From positions 627,371 to 691,370 of the forward strand of contig KB445801.1 of assembly GCA_000320605.2 (NCBI GenBank): 64,000 nucleotides of DNA. Reading direction: 5' to 3'. The stretch is from Gelatoporia subvermispora B. Lineage: Eukaryota; Basidiomycota; Agaricomycetes; Polyporales; Gelatoporiaceae. Below the pieces are notes generated by a model. It searched no databases. It worked only from the letters and a program-made list of their open reading frames with translations, and had not been told where the DNA came from. Positions 10,481 to 20,970 of the stretch are shown piece after piece (within the stretch, counting starts at the first letter, position 1; the number at the start of each line of letters is the position of its first letter). The position numbers were made by a program, and so were the translations under genes.

Positions 10481-12000
10481 CTAGAGCCCTAGGAAAGGAT
10501 GTGACATCCTCATCAAGTGGTTTCTGTAGAGGCTGTGCGAATGATTTCGGGCTACCCTCCTTCCTTTTGCCAGCATAGATGGTGCGGATCGAAGGGAACA
10601 GGCGAACGCTCGGGCCTCGAACCCTCGTAACCAGCATTCCCACTGCAGCACGTATGATGTGAGCTCGCGTGTCGAAACGATCGTCGAATGTGCAACCACG
10701 ACTCACATCCGTCCTGATCGGTATCTACTTGGGGGGCCAGCTGTTCCAAGAAGTGGATGAAATCGATTTTGTTTGAAGGAGGTCTCTGGTTCTTGATCGA
10801 GACAGATGATGAGCTAAGCTTTCCGTGAGGTCATGTGTAATTTTATGTTACCTCAGGAAATATAGCATAAACATCGCCGTCATGGGCAGCAGCCGCCTGA
10901 GCGTTTGAACGCTGGGATGAAATGAGTACACGTCGTTCCTGACATCGAAAAACTCACCCGTAAGATATACGACAGAATACAATCAACGTAATCCATGTCC
11001 TGTGGGATGGATCAGTCAATGGAACAGTATCAATACTCACTACGTACCTCCTCGTGTACTATTTGATCTTCGGGGTGTCGTGTGCTGAATGGTCGCCGTC
11101 GAAGCTTGAAGTAGTGGAGGAAGACGGCATGTCCAGTACGGGAAGGGGCCAGGGTGACCTCGCTTTCCGTCCATCGAGGATTCTTCGTATATCCATAGCG
11201 GGAGACCATATCCTGCGCATCTGGAGTCATGCTTGAATGACGCTGCAGTTCGCCACTTGATGACGTCCAACTACAGCTCTCTTGGCCAGCCTCTTGATGG
11301 GAGGTCAATTGCATTCGCTCCTCTTCAGCACCGTAGAATGTGGCGGCGGCCCAAGACGGAGCGAAGACGCAGCCGCAGATAAACATCAATGCTTTCGCGT
11401 CCGAGCTGCTGCATTCTGGGGACGACACGAGGAGATCCCAGTGCCAGCTCCGGTAATTCTGAAACATGTAGCTGGCGATACTGCGATCCGACCCGTAGTC
11501 GAGTCGATAGTCAGTAGCGCCTTGTGGGAGGACTAGCAAGGATCCCGAAGATGTTGTAGCCTCGAAGTTAAGTGCAGGTGCATCGACATAGCTGTTAAAG
11601 CGTCAATAATGCGCGAAGAGATCATATGGAGGAGCTCAAGCAAGGCTCACGGTATATCGGACGACCTTGTGGTACAAGTAATGCCATCGCTACAGATTGC
11701 GCCAGGACCGACGACTCCGGAGTCCTGCCTCATTGTCGAGTCGAGCGAAGCAGGTACGAACTGTGGCATGTAGCTCCTTGGTGACCGGTGCCGTGTGTTG
11801 TCATGAGTGGGATTTGCGTTGGCCAATCGGCGAAATGTGCCATTGTCGATGCATCCAACCTCCCCCAAAAATGGATCGCCGAGGTCGATGGGGTAAGGAC
11901 GCCAAAGAGGGAGTCCTAGGCCAAGTGGGAAGAGTTGTTCGGAATATGCTAGTTGAAGCTCCCGACCTCCACGAGTGCCGGATTGTGTCTGCATGGTCAT
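10481..12000 (-). pseudogene. GLPLW-family hypothetical protein, probably decayed at its 3' end
   Basis: This is a divergent relative of the two plus-strand genes at 19.2 and 24.0 kb. It shares their exon layout: 12000-11651 (contains LGLGLPLWRPYP), 11591-11048, 10999-10958 (DMDYVDCILSYILR, 14 residues as in the relatives) and 10911-10852 (20 residues), then exon 5 from 10791. Intron phases match the relatives. In exon 5 the frame that starts NQRPPSNKIDF and runs to about DTDQDG then departs from the family; the family-like continuation (with VGML) lies one frame over. So either a one-base indel has broken the gene, or an extra intron (donor GTGAGT at 10706-10701) rescues a short tail ending at 10481. 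Without a rescue the frame stops at 10552, giving about 411 residues. The function is unknown. Confidence 0.55.
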
Positions 12001-13780
12001 TTGAGTTGTTCATTAGTAGTCGTGACTTTTCATTTCGGGCGCGGTTATATATCGAATTGGTGAGGGACCCAGGTCGTGGATTTACGGCTTCGTGCCTGAT
12101 GATCAAAGTCACTCTGTGCCCAATTTGTCTGCTATCGCCGTGGTCATACTCTGCAATGGAAGACACCTTAGAAAGAGAGGCTGTGGCCGACGAGAAGATT
12201 TTGCCGATCGTTAGCCCGGGAGCAACAGATACTGCGCGGCGCTCAACGGGCGCGAGTCGAATTGACGTCACAGCAAATGCAACGCTGCTGAAAAGGTCCC
12301 GGACAGAACCAGTTCTTATTCACACAGACGGAGTGCTAATCGGCACGAAGGCGAGTTCAATTGTAGAACATGCTTCTGCTAAATCAAGGCACTTCGTTAT
12401 CAGAAGCCGGCTTGGTGGCGCTAATTGGTACGGCGGTGCATATCCTTATCTTTCGCGATATTTTAGGTGTCGTGTCAACTTCCCTGGGCCACCTGACACA
12501 GTTCATTCTGGACAAATCTAACACCAGATGTCTCGAGGACATGTGAGCCGCATGAAACCAGGCAAGCTGCTCAGGATAGATGACCGACAGCCTGTCAGAT
12601 TAAAATCCGAGAGAAAAGCCGGAGGAGCGATATATGCGAGCGACGAGCGAGCGAGCCGACGCTGTCGCCTGTGAGACATCTCAGCACATTTCACCGAGTT
12701 CACCGATCACCCGGGAACATGCCCGACTGGAGAGGCCCGGAGTTGACACAAATGCACGCATTAATGGAAGTGCGCCAGTTCGGAGTACGGCGGTAGAGTA
12801 AGGGGAGCGACCAGGGGGTCCCACGATGTGAAGGAGGCACTACCTTAGCACAGCTCTCAATTGACATAGACACGGCGTCGAAACTCGAAATGTATCGTGG
12901 GGCACAGGTTCCTCTAGATTCCGCACGCCTATCCAGCCTATGCATGGGATAGACCTAAAGTAGAGCCCCGGCAGTGATTGGAGCAAGCTTCCCTCGAGAT
13001 TCAGCCCAGAGCTGCAGACTGCTGATACCCACCGTACTCGTCGCCTCCCACACGTCATGCTCTCCGAAGCGCTATGTTCCGGCCACTGCCAATGATGCTG
13101 AGGGGTGGGTACTAAGCAGAAAGAGGCCGAGATGGCGGGGGAAGGTTGTGGCCTCCTACTAATAGACTCCAGCAGTCCTGTCCAAGCCATCGATGGCCCA
13201 GATGCCAAGTTCTACGCTAGTGCAAAGTCCAGGAGGTACAGCTCCCAGATCATAACGATGTTAGATCCAAGATACCTCTTTCGTGGCGCGAGCAGGTGAA
13301 GAATAACGTCGAAACACGGATCCACATGTCTCGATTCTTCAGTAATCTCCGCGGCGGCAGCGACGAGCCATGAAAGGAAATAGAATGCTGGTAATCCGGG
13401 GCGGATGAGGCAATGCTGGAGGTGAATAAGGACTTCCGGCGCCAAAGTTGTGAGCCGGATGGGGATTTTGAGCCCTGCGGTGAGACTCCGAGAACAATGG
13501 GCAACACTGCGAGTGGGATAGGTACTATAGCGTCCGGAGGCTCTGTCGGACTTGCGTATCGAGATATCAACGTCCAATGTCGCGGTCGTAAATAAGATTC
13601 GCGGGCCAGTTCATCCTCCGACGCATGCCGCAGTATTCGGGCGTGTTCTCGATCTAACCTTTCCAGTCAGTATTCACGACCAATCCATTGCGTCAAAACC
13701 TCATACAAATACACGTGCAAACGCTAATCATACACCCACCGAGTGTTCCATATCCAATGCCGAAGAGTCCAATACAAACA
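12001..13780. other. Intergenic interval with unsupported open frames
   Basis: Open frames occur on the minus strand at 13577-13212 (122 codons, with a hydrophobic stretch around FYFLSWLVAAAA) and 13208-12840, and on the plus strand up to 12521. None shows a recognisable motif or a convincing exon chain. A diverged or decayed gene is possible on the minus strand at 12.8-13.6 kb, but I cannot support a call. Confidence 0.3.
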
Positions 13781-16700
13781 TCACAGCCTGCTCTCTACGA
13801 GCACGTCGTTCCGCCTCCAGCCAATGACGCCCTTCCCGAACGCAGCCTCCAGCGCCTCCTGTATCGTCCGCACAAAGACAAATTGCATGTCCGCACGTAT
13901 CTCGAGAGGCACGTCGTGCTCGACGTCTTTCCTATTCGACCAAGGCAGAATCACCTTGGTGACCTGCGCGCGATGCGCACCGAGGACCTTCTCCTTGATC
14001 CCCCCAACAGCGCCGACGCGCCCTCGCAACGTTATCTACGCACGCCCATGAGCATATGAATTCCTGTCGGGGCTAGCCACTCACCTCTCCTGTCATCGCG
14101 ACGTTACTGGGAACGCACGCCCCTGTGAGGAGCGACACCATCGCGCACGTCTGTGGGGTCCATCAGCATCCGTCGAAGTCTGCGGACATAGGCGGGCGGG
14201 CGCACCATTGCTACGCCGGCCGAGGGGCCGTCCTTCTTCACTGCCCCGGACGGCAGGTGGAGGTGGATGTCCACAGGGTCCTGCACCTTGAGCGGGTCCT
14301 GGAAGCGCGTCTTCGTGATGTACAAGTCGTACGCGTGCGCCTTGACCCAGCTCAGCGCGAGCTCCCCGCTCTCCTTGATCACCTGCGGGGCTCGTCAGAT
14401 TCCGGAGCATCGTCGAAATCAGACGCACTCACCTCCCCGAGGCTTCCCGTCAGCCTGAGCTTGCCCGACCCCGGCACGACCGTGGTCTCCACAGGCAGGA
14501 TCCCGCCCTCGCCCATGCCCGTCACGACAAGCCCGTACACCAGTCCGCGGCGCTCCTCCCGCTCGCGCTCCTCCTCGTCCCACCGCGCGATGCCGAGGAT
14601 CTTCTCCAGCTCGTGCTCCTCGACAATCGCACGGTACTCGCCCTTGCGCGTGCCGTCCGTGTGCTCCGCCCACTCGACGGCCTTGTGGCGCACGACGGCG
14701 CCAATGGCGCGCTCGAGCGAGCGCACACCCGCCTCCCGCGTATAGTGCGTCGCGACGTGCAGAAGCGCGGGCTCGGTGAGCTTGACGTGTTCCGCGGTGA
14801 GCCCGTTCGCCTGCAGCTGCTTCGGGAGCAGGAACTTGCGCGCGATGTGCATTTTCTCGTCGTACGTGTATCCTTGATTGCTGTGGCGTCAGCGGGGCGC
14901 CAAGGGCGGTGGTTGTCTCGCACGTACCGGATAGCTGGACAATCTCGCATCGATCCAGGAGCGGCGCGGATATCGTTTCAAGGGTATTTGACGTGCAGAT
15001 GAAGAGAACCTGGCTGAGATCGATTGGCACGTTGATGTAATGATCCTGAGCACAAGCCACGTCAGGAACAAACGCGGGTCCACCACAAGGACCACACTGA
15101 CATTGAACGAGTGATTCTGCTCCGGATCCAATACCTCGAGCAGCGCCGCGGCGGGATCGCCATGGAAATTGCTCTGCCCGACCTTGTCAATCTCGTCCCT
15201 TCACCTCCATGTTAGTGTGGATTCAGCTGATAAGGTCAGGAACGACTCACAGCAAGATGACGGGATCTGGGCGCCCCGCCTTCCGGAGCGCCTGCACAAT
15301 GTTCCCGGGCCCGCTGGCGACATAAGTACGCCTGTGCCCCCTGATCTCCGCCTCGTCGCGCACACCGCCCAGCGAGATGCGCTGGAAGGGGCGGTCCAGT
15401 GCACGCGCGATCGACTGCCCCAACGACGTCTTGCCCGTCCCTGGCGGACCGACGAACCTGCGTATTCATTAGAAAACGAGCTTCTCGATGTCGTACTCAT
15501 AGGACTTACAGGAGAATGGGCCCCTTGACCCTCTTCTGGGCCTTGTGCGGAGGGCTCTGGCTCACCACAGGTGGCGAAACCTTCGTGACGGCTCCCTGCT
15601 GATGGACTTCTGTATTCGGCCCCGCTTTGACGAGCGCGACAGATCGTGCCTCCGGCGACTGCGGAGCCTCGATCTGTGCATTCTGCGCGTCGCGCTCCGC
15701 CTCCTGCAGCCCCTTCAGCCGAATGACCGCGAGGTACTCGATCAGCCGCTTCTTGATCTTCTCGAGCCCGAAGTGGTCCTCGTCGAGCTGCTTGCGCGCG
15801 TTCGTGAGGAACGTGCGGTCTTTCAGCTTGTCGAGCGCGATGCTCGTCTGCGCCGTGTTCGCCGAGGACGGCCACGGGATTGACGTGAGCCAATCGAGCT
15901 GCACAAGTTCGATACGGGGTAAGAACAGTGTCCCGGAGCGAGTAAGAGGAGGGACGCACGTAATTGCGGATGACGCCGTGCTCGACGCTGCCCTGCGGGA
16001 TGCGCTTGAGCCGGCGCCACTCGCGCACGGCCATCTTGCGCTCCTCGCTCCCGTGCGCCATCGCCTCGATGCGCGCGCGCACGTCCGCCATGTCGTCCTG
16101 CTCCGCCTGCTCGTCGTCGTCGAGCTCCGAGCGCCCGCCCGCTGTGCCCTCGACCAGGGGCGGCGGACCAGCAGCATTGCCTCGCGTGAGGTTGTGCAGC
16201 TCGCGCTGGATAGCTGCGAGCTGCTGCCTGAGGAAGAACTCCTTCTGCTGCTTAGAAAGAGACTCGTCGACGGACTGCGCGATCTTGCGTGTGACCTCGG
16301 AGATGGAGGCGTGCTTCACGCAGAGCTCGGTCGCGCGCTTGACACGGTCCTCGGGAGTAACAGCCTGTAGGTAGTCTGAGGGATGCGAGTCAGCATTTGC
16401 GGAGCGATGAAGGAAATGAAAGGATTGTGAGGCGGAAGGGGATCGGAGGGAATATTATGTATTCTTGAACTTGCGAACTGTAGTCTCGCGCTAAACTGCT
16501 CGCTGCCGCAGAACAAGTCCATCATTCCGACACAGAACTAGCATCAACGAGACCAAGGTCAATGAACAAGTTCAAGGACAGAGAGCATATAGCTAGTGGA
16601 ACAGTTGTCTTCCGGTCAGGTTCATGACGAAGGGACAGCTGGCTAGTTGCCCGATGCGAGCGCAAAGTGAGACGTGGCCCTCTCACCAGTGAGCCCGTCA

Positions 16701-17403
16701 TAACATGCGACGTAAAGGAAGCTGAATCACGTCCCCAGTCACGAAGTCACGACATAGATATCCGAGTCCATAATAAAGTCCTTCCCCAGTCCCCACGAGC
16801 GCACGGACACAGCAGTAGAGATGACGTACCAAGCCGATCACCATGTTCGGTGTTAAGTCCCGCGACGAGCAGGTCGGCCATCCATGGCACCCGTTGATCC
16901 GAAAGCTCGTCGAGCATGTTCGCAATCTTGTTATACGAGTCCTTGCGCGACTGCTGGGTCGAGTCCTGGGCCATGCGGTCGAGGAGCTTATGTGCGGCCG
17001 CCTTGAAAGTCGCGATCGACTCCTGAGAGGGTGCGCCATCCGCGGTAACATACTCGACGGTGCGCTCGACGACCCCACTCGCAGGACTAAAGGTGCCCTT
17101 TCCCTCGTCGAGTATCCGCACGCGCGACAAGCCGTGCAGGGTCAGGAGAAATGGCTGCTTTGAGGTCCGGGAAGGCGGGCGCACGAGCCGAACAACGCGT
17201 GCTGCGGTTCCCCACGGGTGCAGCGCCGGAGGATCGGAGGAGACGAGGGGGACAGCGGCGACGACTGGTTGTGTTTCTGTTTCGTGTATGAGTTCGAGAA
17301 GGACCTCGCCGGCAGCTCTGGGTATAGGCAGGGTAAGACGAGCTGTGGGGAGGAGGACGAGAGGGGCCGGAAGGGCGAGAACGGGGAGCGTCGCTGTCGA
17401 CAT
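13781..17403 (-). CDS. LONP2: Peroxisomal Lon protease (LONP2/Pln type)
   Basis: This is an ATP-dependent serine protease for quality control in the peroxisome matrix. Exons read with confidence are 17403-16830, 16375-15960, 15898-15510, 15457-15251, 15198-15102, 15045-14928, 14872-14433, 14382-14206, 14150-14085 and 14035-13781, plus a short exon ending at 16471 (containing [11 protein letters not shown]). The LON N-domain begins at [10 protein letters not shown] coiled region ([19 protein letters not shown]) precedes the AAA+ module with Walker [12 protein letters not shown] and Walker B VILLDEIDK. The protease domain has the catalytic Ser in KDGPSAG and the Lys in GGIKEK. The C-terminus is SRL, a PTS1 signal, which separates it from mitochondrial Lon. 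I could not join exon 1 to the short second exon in phase with canonical sites, so that junction is unresolved (bases about 16526-16829). Confidence 0.92.
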
Positions 17404-19198
17404 GAGTTTGAAAGACTAGAACAGGGCTGATGGTGGTCAGAAAGCAAGATGTGACTGGCTCGGGAGGAGGCTCGGTGAAGACATAAGTTCTGGTCGACCA
17501 TGGCGCTAGCTCATATAGCAGCTGTCTGGGAATCACGCGCTAGCTGACCCTGCGCGGCGAGTGGTCCCAGTGGCGGCTCCTTCCCCTTCAGTGGCGTTGA
17601 TTCAGACCGCCATCATCTCGCTCAGAGCATCGGTCTTGCCCACTTGCATCGTCTGCTTTATATTCTGCTTCCCAACGCACTATTCATCCATCACTGCTTC
17701 TTCTCGTCCGAGCCTCTCCACGACGAGGTATATCTCAGCGCTCGATGCCACCGGCAGTGTAATCCAAACACGTCAATTGGAGGCTCGGCGAACATCACGG
17801 CATCTCAACGAACATTCACTAGGCCGCACAATGTCCGCTCTCACCGTCGCCGTCGCCCGCGAGCTAGCATCCCGCGAATCAACAAATTCGAACGGATGAG
17901 CTTCTTTATCGAATGAAGAGTCGTACTAAGGACTCTTCTACCTGCAAACAGCCACCTGACCAAGAGATTGCCTACCCCGAACTGCCCATGCCCGAGAATA
18001 TCGTCGGCGTCTGCTACGGAGTGTCGCGTGCTCATCAATATCAGGGCTAGGTTCCATCGAGCTCTGGTGACGTCGAGTTTACGCCGCACAGTGCATGGGC
18101 GACATCTACCATGTGCGGTCAAACCTCCAAATGCGCCTTTCGAACTTCGCACCGTTGGGCTCTTGGACTCTACGAACCACTGAAGTGCGCTGAAGAACTA
18201 TGCTGGGAGGGCCTGTATAGAAGAGAGGCAAAGCTGTGCAATATACCGTAGTCGTCATGGATGCGACTATCTTCCGGTATCTTCGAGTCATGATTGTTGC
18301 TAGCTCAGCTACTTCCGCTCACCCCCCTGCGGTGCCGCAATGCGGAGATTTCAGGGTACACAACTGGACAATTGTCTGAAACAGTTCCTGGTTCTTCATG
18401 TCCCTTTTGAGACGGTGACAGCTGCTGGGAGAGCAAAATTCCAAATATAGGCATGCATGTTGTGCAGCCAGTGCTCGCAGCGCATATCTGTTCCGCTATG
18501 CTCCTATGCGGACAATCGCCAGTTGCCAGAGTCTATCGCTTCCTGTGTGTATGGTCCACGAAACCGCTCACGATGCTGAGCTTGTGCACACTAGTGTACG
18601 TCACGATCTGCAAATTCTCCGCGCGAGGTACGTAGTCGAGCGCAGCACCGATGTGCAGTTCATACGACCAGCGCAGGAACAAACGCACGAAGCGCACAAG
18701 GGATCTACATCATAACACAGCAATAAATTTGGCAGCAGATGACTCGACATAGTGGATCTGACAGCTACGACAACTATCCTAGCTCTACGGGGCCGTCTAA
18801 TTCTCTAGCAGTCACCGGGAGGACCTTGGAGGAAATGCGGCCACTCTTCTACCCGAATGCGAGCCTCCATGAGCAGTCGGAAACCACCCTGTACGCCCGC
18901 GGGCGTACCTTGCCGTAGCCCGGCTTAGCAATATGGTTTGAACGCCTGCTGAAGGCTGAGCAGCCGTTTGACAGTCCGCCTTCTAATAGCGAAAGATTGC
19001 CTTAGATGGCCGCGATGGAGAACAAATCCCCGCGGTGCCGTCGTACCCATCAATCGAACAGCATCGAAGCCACCACACACCTGATAGCAATGCTTCTACA
19101 CTCGACGAGTCTGCTGCGACGGACTCCGTGCCATCTGGTATAGCGATGCGCGCTACTGATATCCTTTAAGACTACATTCCGACATTCAGCCGTTTAGT
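17404..19198. other. Upstream interval; mostly left part of tandem duplication unit A
   Basis: From about 17685 onward this DNA is repeated downstream from about 22478, so similarity does not by itself argue for coding content. Short antisense frames (18152-17841, and 23031-22777 in the other unit) are related to each other, but they begin and end differently and carry no motif. Bases 17404-17684 are the Lon promoter region. No gene is called here. Confidence 0.4.
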
Positions 19199-20970
19199 AT
19201 GGGCCCCTCCAATGGAGCGATACCGAACCCCGGTGCCTCTCATGGCAGCTACGCGGATAACCTTTTCCACATCGGCTTCGGCCTTCCTCTGTGGCACCCT
19301 CATCCTCTGAAGACTGGCGACGTCATGATAGGAGATGTCGGCTTCGTGCGACATGGCGCTTTTCACAAGCTCTTCAATGCCGCGACACCAACGGACAGCG
19401 ATCTGGCCTCTTCGGATGTCACTCTAGCTGGTACTGATGTTCCGACACCTCTCGGAGTTGCTATTGGCAATTCTGAGCTGTGTGTCGAAACTGTCTCGCC
19501 GGTTGTATTATGCGACCCTGGCTCATCTCCAGACGCAGGCGTCGATGCACGGTGCGTCGACTAACCACTAATTCTCGACCAGCTGATCATAACACTTCGA
19601 CTTAGGGGAGGTATATTTCTCACGACTAAGGGACCATCCGGCTCCGTCCTCGTCATCCCAGATGGTGCACGTCGAGTCTACTTGGACCCCGAATCTATCC
19701 ACGACGTCATAACGCTAATACGACAACACCACCGCGCATGGCATGCCCGCGCGTCAAACTTCGACCGCACCACGTCCGCTAGCCATACCCTCGTTTTTGT
19801 AACCGGCTATGTCCACAGCGCTCAGTGGTCCGCCGCCACATTTGACCGTGCTAGTGCCTCGTCACGAATGACATATTCACCCAGTAATGACATGCTATCC
19901 CCGCGCTTTACCACTGATACCACGGACACCCACTTGCACTACCATTCACAGATGTCACCAGGGACCGCTGGTGACCCGCTCTTTTCGGAACGGTGGCCTC
20001 CACCGGCGTGGACCGCCAGCGAAGAGACGCTCCGTTCGCCGGACGTTGAACATGTCTTATTTCTCCATGTTCTTAAAATCCGCTTCAGATCCGGGACGTG
20101 TGACAGTGATGATAGAGTTCAGGTATGTTATCTCCTCAACAAGCTTCGCCACATGATTGATCTGCGGTCTGGTGACAGGATAGCGACTATATCGATATTC
20201 TTCTAAGTTATATTTTCAAGGTTATTTGAACTTTATCAGGCTTTCCCTGGTGCTCTAACAGCACAGCAGAATTCCAACGCCCATGCCGCCGCAGCTCGTG
20301 ACAAAGATATCTATACCCTGTGCAAAGTGAGTCCATGAAAGTCGCACATTCCAAGCAAACGTTAGTAACGCCTTGTTCAGAGCAGACCATTCCCTACTAG
20401 ACACGAGTTTGTTCAACTCTTAAAAGACGAATCCCCGAAAATAGACGTCGACGAGACAGGACGTGAGTCATTGCGGATGCTCTACGTCGATCGCAGAGCC
20501 CAAGCATACTCTCTATTCCCAGTCGGGATGCTCGCGCCCAGGAAGGAGCATTCGCTGACGGCGGCTCTGCTGACCAGGATGCGCGCGTCCCGCGCTCGGT
20601 TCAACAAGGAGCTCGACCACAGCCTTCGGTACGTTTCCTCGAGGAACTTCTACTGGTGGCGGGCGTCGCTGACGAACATTGAAGACGTGAGCGCAGTCCC
20701 ACAAATGCGACAGCAAATTGGAATGCTTTAGAGAGTTTCTACCGAGGCTTCCGTTAGGGTGTGCCTATTCCTTGTTATTCCCATAGAAGACAGATCGCAG
20801 TGCTCTCTGATGTTTGTGCTAATCGGACTACCTTCCTTTTCGACCTTTTTCGAATGCTGGGTTCTGGGATGGCTTGTTGTCTCAACACTCTATTCGTATA
20901 GTGTCCTTGTAGCATACAATTATCTTCTCTGTGATGTATCGATGTTCGGGCTGAAGCGGATCGTGTCCCC
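17685..20970 (+). repeat. Tandem segmental duplication, unit A
   Basis: This block of about 3.3 kb matches the block at about 22478-25775 in the same orientation. Matching anchors include CCGAGCCTCTCCA at 17708 and 22501, TAGGCATGCATGTTGTGCAG at about 18450 and 23236, and CACAAGGGATCTACATCATA near 18696 and 23489. The match runs through non-coding DNA, a complete six-exon gene and a few hundred bases of 3' flank. The offset drifts from about 4793 to 4806 bases through small indels. Ends are approximate because similarity fades gradually. Confidence 0.85.
19199..20757 (+). CDS. GLPLW-family hypothetical protein, tandem copy A
   Basis: The model is 430 residues in six exons: 19199-19551, 19606-20122, 20179-20220, 20267-20326, 20381-20628 and 20685-20757. 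It begins [18 protein letters not shown] and has the family block [11 protein letters not shown] followed by [17 protein letters not shown] second conserved part has a Trp/His-rich stretch ([14 protein letters not shown]) and a run ending [10 protein letters not shown]. The protein closes with ESFYRGFR. The predicted donor of intron 3 (GTTATT) is poor, but the copy B counterpart has GTCAGT at the same place. I recall this as an expanded, uncharacterised agaricomycete family; no enzyme motif, signal peptide or membrane span is visible. It is intact and closely related to copy B at 24.0 kb. Confidence 0.75.

Noticed and set aside
11697..12521. Plus-strand open frame of 274 codons
   Set aside because: It overlaps the GLPLW-family copy antisense for its first third, has no recognisable domain, and has unremarkable codon use.
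12840..13577. Minus-strand frames that might form a gene
   Set aside because: No consistent exon chain, start or family motif; could be decayed sequence, so left as a note only.
17841..18152. Minus-strand frame related to one at 22777-23031
   Set aside because: Similarity is explained by the segmental duplication; frame ends are not conserved between the two units.
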